Positions 31,534 to 39,806 of a stretch of DNA of 39,806 nt are shown here, one piece after another (within the stretch, counting starts at the first letter, position 1; each line of letters starts with the position of its first letter). The notes beneath the pieces were generated by a model, which was not told where the DNA came from, made no database searches, and saw nothing but the letters and a program-made list of their open reading frames with translations. The stretch is from Gemmatimonadales bacterium. Its GTDB lineage: Bacteria > Gemmatimonadota > Gemmatimonadetes > Gemmatimonadales > GWC2-71-9. Location of the stretch: positions 1 to 39,806 of the forward strand of contig DATAOI010000083.1 of assembly GCA_036265815.1 (NCBI GenBank). The letters are read 5' to 3'. The position numbers and the translations under genes were made by a program.

Positions 31534-31935
31534 ATGATTAGTCTCTCGAACGCATCCCCCCTGCGGCGCGTGGCTTGTCTGACCGCCCTGCTCACCCTCG
31601 CCGGCTGCATGGGAGAGGGGTCGAAGTACGCTGGCACCTGGAAACGGGATCTGTCGGGCGAAGGTGAAGTGGGCATGAAGATGGCGTCGAACGGCGGGGT
31701 CGAGTTGATGCTGCCGGCCCCCAAGTGGCCCGATTCCGTCGATATCAAGGCGCGAGCGAACTTCAAGGGCGACACGCTGATCTTCAGGGCCGACAGCGCC
31801 GCCCGCCCCTGCCAGACAGCCGACGCGCGCTACCTGATCAACCGCACCGAGGACGAGCTGCACATCGCGGGCATCGGGATGGACACCTGCGGGAGCCGGC
31901 ACGCGGCGCTCGTGGGCGTCTGGAAGAAAGCCTGA
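31534..31935 (+). CDS. Small lipoprotein, function unknown
   Basis: 133 residues, ATG at 31534 with AAGGAGG about 8 bases upstream. A lipoprotein signal ends LTLAGCMG (Cys26 region). The mature part has about eight short strands: YAGTWKRDLSGEGEVGMKM, GDTLIFRADS, DARYLINRTEDELHIAGIG, GVWKKA, like small lipocalin-style domains of DUF-type lipoproteins. Two Cys (ARPCQ, MDTCG) could form a disulfide. It lies 141 bases after SusD and may not share its transcript. It ends one base before the stop of the convergent aguA. Confidence 0.65.
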   Translation: MISLSNASPLRRVACLTALLTLAGCMGEGSKYAGTWKRDLSGEGEVGMKMASNGGVELMLPAPKWPDSVDIKARANFKGDTLIFRADSAARPCQTADARYLINRTEDELHIAGIGMDTCGSRHAALVGVWKKA

Positions 31936-31936
31936 G

Positions 31937-32986
31937 CTAGAGCGCCGGCCACTGCTGGGTCACGCAGTGGAAGGCGCCGAGACCCCAGACCAGATCGGCG
32001 CAGTCGATGCCGATCACCTCGCGGTCGGGAAACAGGGACTGCAGGGTACTGGCGGCCTCCTCGTCCCTCGGCGGATCGTACGTCGGGAGGAGAACGAGGC
32101 CGTTAGCGATGTAGAAGTTGGCGTAGCTGGCCGGCAGGCGCTGACCCTCGCGGTAGAGCGCCCGAGGCATCGGCAGGGTCACCACCCGGAGCGGGCGGCC
32201 GCTCTGATCGGTCATGCCTCGTAGCCGCTCCAGGTTCTCCTGCAGGGGCTCGTAGTTCTGGTCTGCGCTGTCCTCCTCCACCACCGTCACTACCGTGCTC
32301 GGATCGACGAAGCGGGTGAGGTCATCGACGTGCCCGTCGGTGTCGTCACCCACGATCCCCTCGCCCAGCCAGAGGATCTTGCTGACGCCGAGGAACTCCA
32401 TGAGACAGGCCTCGATCTCGGCGCGACCGAGCTGGGGATTCCGGTTCGGGTTGAGCAGGCAGGCCTCGGTGGTGAGCAGGGTACCCTGCCCGTTCACCTC
32501 GATCGAGCCGCCTTCCATGATGATGCCCGGATGGAACACCGGGATGTGATACTCGCTGCCGATCCGGCTGGGGATCACGTCGTCCAGGTCGTACGGAGGA
32601 TACTTGCCGCCCCAGGCGTTGTAGCCCCAATCGACGATCGCCTCCTCCCGCCGGCCTTCCACTTTGCGCTGGATGAAGATGGGCCCGTGGTCGCGGCACC
32701 AGGCGTCGTTGGTCGGATTGAGGTGGAAGAAGACGTTGTCGCAGGCGACCCCCTCGTCGCTCAGCAGCCGCCGTACCGCACCCGCCATCTCCGGCCCCGC
32801 CACGTTGATGTGCACCTCCTCGCGGTCGGCGAGCCAGCGCACCATGGAGGCGAAGATGCCGGGCACCGGGCCGAAGTTGCCGGGCCAGGAGGCCTCCTTG
32901 TGCGGCCAGCTGAGCCAGGTGGCCCGGTGGCGCTCCCACTCGGCGGGCATCCGGTAGCCCAGCTTCGCGGGCGTGCCGGTGGGCAT
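31937..32986 (-). CDS. aguA: Agmatine deiminase
   Basis: 349 residues. It converts agmatine to N-carbamoylputrescine and ammonia. Family segments: GYRMPAEWERHRATWLSWPH, NPTNDAWCRDHGPIF, NAWGGKYPPYDLDD, MEGGSIEVNGQGTLLTTEAC, GDDTDGHVDDLTRF and the C-terminal catalytic Cys341 in GAFHCVTQQWPAL, preceded by the general-base His of GDDTDGH. The ATG at 32986 has no SD; an in-frame ATG 12 codons later would remove conserved sequence only marginally. It lies 43 bases after aguB, with which it forms an operon. Confidence 0.95.
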   Translation of the reverse strand: MPTGTPAKLGYRMPAEWERHRATWLSWPHKEASWPGNFGPVPGIFASMVRWLADREEVHINVAGPEMAGAVRRLLSDEGVACDNVFFHLNPTNDAWCRDHGPIFIQRKVEGRREEAIVDWGYNAWGGKYPPYDLDDVIPSRIGSEYHIPVFHPGIIMEGGSIEVNGQGTLLTTEACLLNPNRNPQLGRAEIEACLMEFLGVSKILWLGEGIVGDDTDGHVDDLTRFVDPSTVVTVVEEDSADQNYEPLQENLERLRGMTDQSGRPLRVVTLPMPRALYREGQRLPASYANFYIANGLVLLPTYDPPRDEEAASTLQSLFPDREVIGIDCADLVWGLGAFHCVTQQWPAL

Positions 32987-33029
32987 CGGGAGGGGCGCCG
33001 CAGAGATCAGAGGTGAGCGCCGGCGGAGG

Positions 33030-33911
33030 TCAATCGAGATAGCGTCGGGTGAGGTCCTGGTAGGCGTCGATCCGGCGGTCCCGGAGGAACGGCCAGTGGG
33101 TCCGGCTGGCGTCGACCTTGGCCAGATCGCAGGCGGCGATCAGGACCTCGTCGCCCTCGCCTCCCTTGACCAGCAGCCGCCCGCCCGGATCGGCGACGAA
33201 GCTGCCGCCCCAGAACTCGATGCCACCGCCGGCGTCGCCCTCGTGTCCCACCCGGTTGACCGCGCAGACGTAGACGCCGTTGGCGATCGCGTGGCTCCGC
33301 TGAATCGTCTCCCACGCCGACTGCTGCTGGCCCCCGTGCTCCGCCTTCTCCGCGGGCAGCCAGCCGATCGCGGTGGGGTAGAAGAGGATCTGGGCACCGC
33401 TCAGAGCCGTGAGCCGGGCGGCCTCGGGATACCACTGATCCCAGCAGACCAGGACCCCGATCCGGCCGAAGCGCGTCTCCCAGCTGCGGAATCCGAGATC
33501 ACCCGGAGTGAAGTAGAACTTCTCGTAGTACTGCGGGTCGTCGGGAATGTGCATCTTCCGGTACTTCCCGAGATACCGGCCGTCGGCGTCGATCACCGCC
33601 GCCGTGTTGTGATAGAGGCCCTCGGCGCGCTTCTCGAAGAGCGAGGCGACAATGACCACGCCGAGCTCGGCGGCAAGGCTGCCCAGCGCGGCGGTGGACG
33701 GGCCGGGCACCGGCTCCGCGAGGCCGAAGTGCCGGTGCTCCTCGGTCTGGCAGAAATACCGGCTGCGGAAGAGTTCCTCCAGGCAGACGATCTGCGCGCC
33801 GCGCGCGGCGGCATCACGCACGCCCTGGAGCGCGGTCCGCATGTTCTCGTCGGGATCGAGGGTGCAGTGGTGCTGCACCAGGCCAAGCGTCACCGTGCTG
33901 GAGGAGCTCAT
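33030..33911 (-). CDS. aguB: N-carbamoylputrescine amidase
   Basis: 293 residues, usual length. A nitrilase-superfamily enzyme with the triad Glu46 (CLEELFRSRYF), Lys119 (KYRKMHIPDDP) and Cys156 (VLVCWDQWYPE). The DDPQYYEKFYFTPGD segment and the SRYFCQTE segment are typical of AguB. It hydrolyses N-carbamoylputrescine to putrescine, CO2 and ammonia, and so completes the agmatine route with aguA. First gene of the pair; no clear SD before the ATG. The divergent gene upstream is the cytochrome (139-base gap). Confidence 0.94.
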   Translation of the reverse strand: MSSSSTVTLGLVQHHCTLDPDENMRTALQGVRDAAARGAQIVCLEELFRSRYFCQTEEHRHFGLAEPVPGPSTAALGSLAAELGVVIVASLFEKRAEGLYHNTAAVIDADGRYLGKYRKMHIPDDPQYYEKFYFTPGDLGFRSWETRFGRIGVLVCWDQWYPEAARLTALSGAQILFYPTAIGWLPAEKAEHGGQQQSAWETIQRSHAIANGVYVCAVNRVGHEGDAGGGIEFWGGSFVADPGGRLLVKGGEGDEVLIAACDLAKVDASRTHWPFLRDRRIDAYQDLTRRYLD

Positions 33912-34050
33912 GGCAGATGAAGATAATGACCCGGCCTGCGGGCGCGAGCAGGCGGGTGACCTGCGTCACCGGACGAATCAGCGATGCCGACGATCTTGGC
34001 ACAGGAGCTTCGACCAGGGAACGCGACCTCTGTCTGGAAAGGATGACCGT

Positions 34051-34905
34051 ATGCCCGCTAGGCTTCGGACGGTCGGCTTCGGCCGTCGGTCTCCGTTCCG
34101 CCGCGTGCGGCCCGCCGTGATGCTGGTGCTGTTGGCCACCGCCACCGCATGTGGCGGCGATCGCGGCAAGCCGGCGTCCGCGGGCGATACCAGCGGCGCC
34201 GCGAACCGCGCCGCAGCAAACGACAGCGCTACTCCTTCGGCCGAGACAGCCGTCACGTCGGCTGCGGACAGCACCAAGTCGTCGAAAGCCGACAGCTCAC
34301 ACGCCGCTCCCGCTCCGTCCGACTCTGTTGCCCGGCGCACCGCCGCTCGACCCTCGTCCGACACCGGCAGGAAGCGCCCGCAGTCAGCCGGCCCCCGACC
34401 CGCCAAGCGCGTCGCCACGGCCACGAAGGATACCGGCGCCAGAGCCTCTGATACCGCGTCGAAGGCAAAGCCGGACAGCGGCACCCAGCAGGCGGACACC
34501 GGCAAGGCTCAATCCGACAGCGGCACGGCCAAATCAGATACCGGCGCGGTACAGGGCGGAGAGCTGCGTGACGCTTATCACCAGGCCCCGCGCGACACGG
34601 TAACCGAGACGGTGTACGATGGCTGGAAGCAGTTCAACCTGAATTGCGCACGCTGTCACGGCGAGGATGTGACCGGCACGACGATCGCCCCGCACCTGGT
34701 GGTGTCCCTCCGGCCGGATGGACCGATCAACACCAAGGAGCTGTTCGTCCAGACGGTCTGCGCCGGACGCCCCGCCAAGGGGATGCCGGCCTGGTGCTCC
34801 CTGGGGCTGGGGATGGACAAGATCCAGGATATCTATTCGTACGTGAAGGGTCGGAGCGACGGGAAGATCGCGCCGGGACGGCCCGCGGTGCGGAAGGGTA
34901 CCTAG
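34051..34905 (+). CDS. Lipoprotein-like c-type cytochrome with long low-complexity linker
   Basis: 284 residues, ATG at 34051 with GGAAAGGA about 7 bases upstream. The N-terminal signal ends ATATAC (Cys34), a possible lipid anchor. Residues about 38-170 are a Ser/Thr/Ala/Asp/Lys-rich, disordered linker with repeated D-S/T-G steps. The C-terminal domain (about 185-275) is a class I cytochrome c: heme site CARCH (199-203) and probable axial Met245 in GMPAW, with two further Cys (VCAGR, AWCS) that may form a disulfide. It likely carries electrons in the periplasm, tethered to a membrane by the linker; the partner is unknown. Confidence 0.82.
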   Translation: MPARLRTVGFGRRSPFRRVRPAVMLVLLATATACGGDRGKPASAGDTSGAANRAAANDSATPSAETAVTSAADSTKSSKADSSHAAPAPSDSVARRTAARPSSDTGRKRPQSAGPRPAKRVATATKDTGARASDTASKAKPDSGTQQADTGKAQSDSGTAKSDTGAVQGGELRDAYHQAPRDTVTETVYDGWKQFNLNCARCHGEDVTGTTIAPHLVVSLRPDGPINTKELFVQTVCAGRPAKGMPAWCSLGLGMDKIQDIYSYVKGRSDGKIAPGRPAVRKGT

Positions 34906-34914
34906 GCCGCGGCT

Positions 34915-36846
34915 TCAGCCGGCGGGGGAGATCTCCACCGCGGCCTGCCCCTGGTGGACTGGCCAGCGAAGCGTGATCGACTCGCCTTGCCGGGTCCGGT
35001 CGAGGCCACGCTCCGACTTGGCGACCGTCTCGATGTCGAACCTCCACTCCTCGGCGTCGGACGTGCATCGCACCTCGAGCGGCCCCGCCAGCGAGAGCTC
35101 GGTGGTGAAGAGATCGTCCGGGTGGGCGGTGCCGGCGTCCCAGGCATAGCGCACCGCGATCCGCCCCTCCGAGGTGAACAGCACCCGCTTCTCCAGCCGG
35201 GCGGACCCCTCTCCCAGCGTGCAGAGCACCTCGACCCCGCTCTGGCGCGGTTCGATGGCATAGGCCGCGGGCGACCTGGTCCAGTCGTGGACCGGTACAT
35301 AGGCGCCACTGGCGTAGGCCGCGAGCTCGAGATCGTGAGCGAGGACCCGGTCCAGGAAGAGGGCCCGGTCGGCGGCATCGACCGGGGGCCGCTCATTCAG
35401 CCGGATACCTTCCTCGATGTCGTGTATGGTCTGGGTTCCGCCGTCCTGGCTAGTGGTCTCCGCTCCGCGTTCGAGCGCGAGGTCGAGGTATGCCTCCCGC
35501 CGGCGGGTGAGGACGTTGGCGTAGTTGATCCCGGTCGCGAACCAGGTGTACTCCTCAAGTGCGCCGCCCCGTCTGGGGCTCAGCAGTGCCGAGAAGCGGT
35601 CGGAATGCACCCAAATCTCATTGTGACCGTCGCCGTCCAGGTCGAGCACGTCCCAGGCGAGCGGTTCTCCGTCCCGCAGCTCGCGCTCGGCGCTGGCGAG
35701 ATTCCGCCAGATGGCATCCCGAAGATGGGGCAGGTAGAGTCCGCCGAAGACCCCGTGCCAGTAGGCGTCGTTGCACTGCGCGCGACCGATCGCGCGACGG
35801 GCCCCGGGCGGATCGCCTCGCTGGCGGCAGAGCGCCGATAGCGCCTGCATCTTCTTGTGCATCCGATTCGACTCGGAATACTTCACCAGAAAGTTGCGCC
35901 AGTGGGCGCCGCGGAGGAGCGCGCCGTCCGGGCCTTCCACCCGCGACTCGCCGAGCTCCCGCTCCAGCCGTACCAGCCGGAGCGCGGCATCCGGCGGGAG
36001 CGACCAGCTCTCCATCTCGCGATAGGACGCGGTGGGCAAGTAGGCGATGCCGCCGCTCGGCACCACCTCGAGCGCGGCGTCGAGCCGGCTGAGCTGGACT
36101 TCGCCGCGCTCGACCAGGCCGCCGATCGTCCCCATGAAGCGGTCGAGCCAGCCTTTGCCGTAGACCCACTCCTTGGTGCCTGGCCATCCGCCGAACTTCT
36201 CGCCATCGTCCGCCAGGACCGCCAGCCCATGCCCCGCGTCCCGGAGCCCCCGCAGGTAGTCGGCGGTCTCCTCGGGCGGACGGAATGGGATCAGGTAGCG
36301 CAGCCGCTCATCGATGGGAAAGAGGGCGACGCGTTGCCCGTCGCTCTCGGTCCAGAACGGCTGGTGCAGCTGGTCGGCGGAGAAGCCGGTGACCAGGAAG
36401 TGGCGGTCGTCCACCAGCGCGTAGCTGACGCCGGCCAGAGCCAGGTCGGCGGCGAGCTCCGGCTCCCATACCCGTTCGGTGAGCCAGAGACCGCGTGCGG
36501 TGACGCCGAACCGGCGTTGGACCGCATCGCGCATCCAATGGATCTGCTCGATGCGATCCGCCCGGGGAAGGGAGGCCAGTACCGGCTCGTAGAAGCCGGC
36601 GAGGAGAATTTCGATCCGGCCGTCGGCGACCAGGCGGCCCACCCGGTCGAGATAGCCGGTTTCGTGGTTCTCCAGCCACTCCAGCAGCGGCCCGGAGAGA
36701 TGCAGCACGACGGGGAGAAACTCCCGCCCGGCCAGGCTCTCGACCAGGGGCCGGTAGACGTCCTCGACGTGCTGAGCGAACACGTGATCGAAATTACCGA
36801 CCGGCTGATGCAGGTGGAGCCCGAACGCGAAACGGATAGGCGGCAC
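34915..36846 (-). CDS. GH57 4-alpha-glucanotransferase / alpha-amylase-like enzyme
   Basis: 643 residues, GTG start at 36846. A GH57 catalytic domain opens FAFGLHLHQPVGNFDHVF; the nucleophile Glu124 (WLTERVWEPE) and acid Asp214 (VLADDGEKFGGWPG) match the positions of Glu123 and Asp214 of the Thermococcus litoralis glucanotransferase. KYSESNRMHKKM is another conserved stretch, and the C-terminal half (about 400-643) is a beta-rich DUF1925/1926-like region. It remodels or degrades alpha-1,4-glucan in the cytoplasm. Its start overlaps the stop of the branching-enzyme gene by one base (TAGTG), so translation is coupled. Whether transfer or hydrolysis dominates cannot be told. Confidence 0.88.
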   Translation of the reverse strand: MPPIRFAFGLHLHQPVGNFDHVFAQHVEDVYRPLVESLAGREFLPVVLHLSGPLLEWLENHETGYLDRVGRLVADGRIEILLAGFYEPVLASLPRADRIEQIHWMRDAVQRRFGVTARGLWLTERVWEPELAADLALAGVSYALVDDRHFLVTGFSADQLHQPFWTESDGQRVALFPIDERLRYLIPFRPPEETADYLRGLRDAGHGLAVLADDGEKFGGWPGTKEWVYGKGWLDRFMGTIGGLVERGEVQLSRLDAALEVVPSGGIAYLPTASYREMESWSLPPDAALRLVRLERELGESRVEGPDGALLRGAHWRNFLVKYSESNRMHKKMQALSALCRQRGDPPGARRAIGRAQCNDAYWHGVFGGLYLPHLRDAIWRNLASAERELRDGEPLAWDVLDLDGDGHNEIWVHSDRFSALLSPRRGGALEEYTWFATGINYANVLTRRREAYLDLALERGAETTSQDGGTQTIHDIEEGIRLNERPPVDAADRALFLDRVLAHDLELAAYASGAYVPVHDWTRSPAAYAIEPRQSGVEVLCTLGEGSARLEKRVLFTSEGRIAVRYAWDAGTAHPDDLFTTELSLAGPLEVRCTSDAEEWRFDIETVAKSERGLDRTRQGESITLRWPVHQGQAAVEISPAG

Positions 36847-38543
36847 TAGCCCAGGACCAGGGAACGGGAGCCGCCCAGCGCGGCGCGGACCGCCGGAAGG
36901 ATGTCCGGGAAAAGGTTGTCCCGCTGGCCCAGCTCGTCGGCGCGACGCCCGGCGGCCTCGAGCGCGCCAGGCCCCCCGTCCCGGAGCGCCTCCACCAGCG
37001 ATTCAGTATCCGCGCAGTGTTCCCGGAAGCGCAGCTCGCCATAATCCGTGGCGGCCCCGGTGGAGATGATGAATTGCCAGTCGGAGGACTGCGCCAGGAG
37101 CAGCTGGCGGGCCGCCTGCGCCAGCACCGGGCGCGCCGCGGCGGACTCGAGCGCCGTCGGCGCAACGTCCCAGAACGCCGCCTCGATCGGCCAGAGCCGC
37201 TCCCAGGTCCACGCGGTCTGCCCGCTCAGCCACATGCTGAAGTCGCCGTTGGCGCCCCAGGAGCCGGCGGGCATGCGGATGGCCTGGCGGGCCGGATGCT
37301 CGGCGAGATGACGTGAGCCGGTGACAGGGCGCACGCCCCGGTCCCTCCGCGCGAGGGCGCGATAGACCGCGCCGAGGAAATCGGGGCCCTCGAACCACCA
37401 GTGGCCAAACAGCTCGGTGTCGAACGGGGCCACCACGACGCCCTCGCGGAGGCGGGTATCGCTCTGAGCGATGCCCGCGAGGACCCCGGCGAAATGCTCC
37501 GCATGATCCCGGGCGCGGCCGAGCGCAGTCGCGGGCACGTACATCTGTTTGCCGCCGAGGTCGACGTCCGGACCGCTCACCCGCCAGAGCTTGAGTCCGC
37601 CGGGCCACCGCATCTTGTGGAATTCCAGGTACCACTCGTCCCCCGGGTACCCCTCGAAGCGACTCCAGACCTGCATGGAGGCCCGCGGATCCCTCACGTA
37701 GGCGGTCACGTTGGCGACACCGCGCGCGTGCGCCACCCGGTAGGCCTGATAGGGTGAGCGGCGCGCCTGCTCGGGCAGATCGCGGGCGCGTGGGGTGTGC
37801 AGGATCGGATCGCTGGCGCCCGGATCTCCCGAGAGGCCCAGCGCGCGCCCCGCGGAAGCGAGATGGGAATCCACGAAGAAGTAGCGGAAGCCGGCATCCG
37901 CCAGGTGCTCCTCGATCCCGCGACGGATCCCGGTCCTGGGAGCGGTGGGCCAGGGCTCCCAGGGGCCGCGGGGACGGTAGGCGCACTCGGGCAGCCAGCA
38001 GCCGGCAGGAGCGCGGCCGAACAGGCGACGGTGCTCGGCCGCGCCGACGGCGAGCTGCAGCCGGATGCTCTCGTCCCGGGCGAGGAGCGGGAGGAAGCCA
38101 TGGGTGGCGGCGGAACCGATGATCTCCAGCCGGCCGGCGGCCTCGAGCGCGCGAAAGGGGGTGACCAGATCGCCCCCGGTCTGCTGGAACAGGCGGCGCA
38201 AGCGGTGGAGGCGATCTTGCCAGAACCCGACCAGCGGCAGCAGCGCCTGGTCGCCGGTGGTGGCGAGCGAGGCCGGGGCCGCCTCGCAGGCGGCGATCCG
38301 CTGCTCGAAGAACGCCTCCATCTCGCTCACGAAGGTGGGACTGACCAGCTGATTGGCCAGCACCGGGGTGAATCCGATGGTCACCGGCGCCGGCACCGCG
38401 GCCGTTTCGAGTCCTTGGAGGGTCTCCAGCAACGGCAGGTAGGTGTCGAGCGCGGCCTCGCAGAGCCAGTCGCTGCCATGGGGCCAGCGGCCGTGATTCA
38501 GCATGTACGGCAGGTGGCTGTGCAGGGTGAAGACGAAGTCCAT
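36846..38543 (-). CDS. GH57 1,4-alpha-glucan branching enzyme
   Basis: 565 residues from the ATG at 38543; the frame is open for another hundred codons upstream but that part overlaps glgA and the GH57 fold starts here (MDFVFTLHSHLPYMLNHGRW). Catalytic residues are Glu186 (CWLPECAYRP) and Asp375 (VAPFDTELFGHWWFEG), equal to Glu183 and Asp354 in the Thermococcus kodakarensis enzyme. Trp-rich DFSMWLSGQTAWTWERLW and the C-terminal helical DUF1957 region (to 565) are present. It transfers alpha-1,4 chains to alpha-1,6 branch points. It lies 11 bases after glgA and overlaps the next gene. Confidence 0.9.
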   Translation of the reverse strand: MDFVFTLHSHLPYMLNHGRWPHGSDWLCEAALDTYLPLLETLQGLETAAVPAPVTIGFTPVLANQLVSPTFVSEMEAFFEQRIAACEAAPASLATTGDQALLPLVGFWQDRLHRLRRLFQQTGGDLVTPFRALEAAGRLEIIGSAATHGFLPLLARDESIRLQLAVGAAEHRRLFGRAPAGCWLPECAYRPRGPWEPWPTAPRTGIRRGIEEHLADAGFRYFFVDSHLASAGRALGLSGDPGASDPILHTPRARDLPEQARRSPYQAYRVAHARGVANVTAYVRDPRASMQVWSRFEGYPGDEWYLEFHKMRWPGGLKLWRVSGPDVDLGGKQMYVPATALGRARDHAEHFAGVLAGIAQSDTRLREGVVVAPFDTELFGHWWFEGPDFLGAVYRALARRDRGVRPVTGSRHLAEHPARQAIRMPAGSWGANGDFSMWLSGQTAWTWERLWPIEAAFWDVAPTALESAAARPVLAQAARQLLLAQSSDWQFIISTGAATDYGELRFREHCADTESLVEALRDGGPGALEAAGRRADELGQRDNLFPDILPAVRAALGGSRSLVLG

Positions 38544-38554
38544 CGCCGCGCCGC

Positions 38555-39806
38555 TCACCGGCCTGCTCCGGACCACGCCAGCGCTCGGCGATAGACGCCG
38601 AGATAGGCGGACACCGATCGCTCCCAGCTGAAGTCGCAGGCCATGCCGCGGCGCATGAAGGCCTCCCATTTGGCCGGTGTGGCGAAGCCGGCCAGCGCGC
38701 GGAGCGCGGCTTCCTCGAACGCCTCGGGAGTGTAAGGATCGAAGCTGAACCCGGTGACGTCGTCCTCTACCGTATCGGCCAGGCCACCCACCCGGCGGAC
38801 GATCGGCGGGGCGCCATAGCGCTGGGCCCGCATCTGGGTGAGGCCGCACGGCTCGTAGAGGGACGGCATGAGGAAGATGTCGGCGCCGGCCATGAGCCGG
38901 TGCTCCAGCCGGTCGGTGAAGTCGAACTGCACGCCGATTCGGTTGGGCGCGGAGGAGGCCAGCTCCACCAGCGCCTGCTCGTACTTCTGCTCCCCACTGC
39001 CGAGGAAGACGAATTGCGCGTCGGAGTCGAGCAGGTCCCGCGCGGCCAGAATCAGGTCCAGCCCTTTCTGGGTCACCAGCCGGCCGGTCATTCCGAACAG
39101 CGGCACCTTGCGCCGCTGGGGCAGTCCGAACGAGCGCTGGAGGGCCGCCTTGCAGCGCCGTTTGCCCTCGAGCTTGTGGGCCGAGTACTGCGCGGTGATC
39201 TGCCGGTCGGTGGCGGGGTCCCAGGCGTGCTGGTCGATGCCGTTCAGCACCCCGACCAGCCGATCGCCCAGCGACTGGAAGAGATCGTGCAGACCGAAGC
39301 CGCCCCCCGGCGTCCGAAGCTCACGAGCCTGGGTGGGACTCACGGTGGTGACGAAGTCGGTGAAGGTGAGGCCGCCCTTGAGGAAGTTCACCTTTCCATA
39401 CCACTCGAGCTGCTGCCAATTGTACAGCGACCATGGCAGCCCCACCTCGGGCATCACCTCCGGAGGGAAGTGACCCTGATAACCGGGGTTGTGGACCGAC
39501 AGCACGGTGGTGGTATCCGCCGCGAAGCTCTGGTCGGCCAGCGTGGTGCGGAGATAGACCGGCACCAGCGCGGTGTGCCAGTCGTGCGCGTGGACCAGCA
39601 CCGGCCCGGCTACCAGGCGGGGCAGCGCGGTGAGCGCCGCCAGGGCGAAGAAGGCGAAGCGACGGGCATTGTCGGGATAGTCCACCGCGTTCTCGCCGTA
39701 GATCCCGGGACGGTTGAAATACTCCAGGTGCTCGATGAAGAAAACCTGCGGCCCCTTGAGCGGGCCGGCCACGCGGAATACCCGGGCCTCCTCGGAGTGG
39801 TTCCCC
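38555..39806 (-). CDS. glgA: Glycogen synthase (GT5), N-terminal end outside the window
   Basis: The frame is open to the window edge, so the N-terminus is missing; about 417 residues are visible. It transfers glucose from ADP-glucose to alpha-1,4-glucan. GT5 segments: VFFIEHLEYFNRPGIYG, VHAHDWHTALVPVYL, VHNPGYQGHFPPEVM, NFLKGGLTFTDFVTTVSPT, VLNGIDQHAWDPATD, GMTGRLVTQKGLDLI and the nucleotide-binding SLYEPCGLTQMRAQRYG with GGLADTVEDD. It is the first visible gene of the operon with two GH57 genes. Confidence 0.95.
   Translation of the reverse strand, partial: GNHSEEARVFRVAGPLKGPQVFFIEHLEYFNRPGIYGENAVDYPDNARRFAFFALAALTALPRLVAGPVLVHAHDWHTALVPVYLRTTLADQSFAADTTTVLSVHNPGYQGHFPPEVMPEVGLPWSLYNWQQLEWYGKVNFLKGGLTFTDFVTTVSPTQARELRTPGGGFGLHDLFQSLGDRLVGVLNGIDQHAWDPATDRQITAQYSAHKLEGKRRCKAALQRSFGLPQRRKVPLFGMTGRLVTQKGLDLILAARDLLDSDAQFVFLGSGEQKYEQALVELASSAPNRIGVQFDFTDRLEHRLMAGADIFLMPSLYEPCGLTQMRAQRYGAPPIVRRVGGLADTVEDDVTGFSFDPYTPEAFEEAALRALAGFATPAKWEAFMRRGMACDFSWERSVSAYLGVYRRALAWSGAGR

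Noticed and set aside
38544-38849. Upstream extension of the GH57 branching enzyme
   Set aside because: The extension overlaps glgA and its residues do not resemble GH57; the fold begins at the ATG at 38543.

Overview
The window is high-GC chromosomal DNA of a Gram-negative bacterium. An outer membrane is implied by many beta-barrel and lipoprotein genes, a SusC/SusD pair and usher/chaperone-like genes. The mix (S9-type peptidase remnant, SusC/SusD beside histidine-utilisation genes, GH57 glycogen enzymes, many SD-less starts, G-rich intergenic repeats) fits a member of the Gemmatimonadota. That is an inference from gene content; no rRNA or other marker gene is present to prove it.

Layout. 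1-930: tail of a plus-strand gene, tRNA-Leu(GAG) and tRNA-Thr(CGT) with terminators, and a C-terminal remnant of an S9 peptidase. 933-5698: minus-strand envelope genes: a barrel protein, a 44-residue zinc-ribbon gene followed by an MgtC/SapB membrane protein, and a row of MltD-like transglycosylase, small membrane protein and HELAH metallopeptidase. 5889-9820: an MFS exporter, a phage-type single-strand-annealing-like protein behind an AT-rich operator region, a 60-residue acidic protein, tRNA-Pro(GGG) and an FKBP lipoprotein.

9831-19906 is the most unusual part: two adjacent minus-strand operons that together look like a divergent chaperone-usher (fimbria-like) system. The upstream operon (19906 to 14797) encodes three DUF4402-like subunits, a PapD-like chaperone and an 860-residue usher-like barrel. 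The downstream operon (14473 to 9831) encodes three further subunit-like proteins, a second chaperone-like protein and a 704-residue protein joining a predicted barrel to a peptidoglycan-binding OmpA domain. Both operons start behind near-identical sigma-54-like elements (TGGCACG-N4-TTG) and share an upstream CGTCAGGATT sequence, so they are probably co-regulated.

20416-23754: an ECF sigma factor, zinc-finger anti-sigma and DUF4097-like protein operon, then a two-gene cupredoxin and helical-protein operon. 23955-26999: hutU and hutI, giving urocanate to formimidoylglutamate; hutH is not in the window. 27077-31935: a SusC/SusD uptake pair and a small lipoprotein. 31937-33911: aguB-aguA, agmatine to putrescine. 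34051-34905: a lipoprotein-like c-type cytochrome. 34915-39806: a tightly coupled glycogen operon (glgA, GH57 branching enzyme, GH57 glucanotransferase/amylase).

Four gaps (about 7134-7222, 22664-22788, 23823-23941 and 25617-25772) carry the same kind of element: a G-rich array of 9- or 10-nt tandem units, a short spacer, then a C-rich array of complementary units, able to fold into a long hairpin. They sit in convergent, co-directional and divergent gaps alike, and one supplies the stop codon of hutU.
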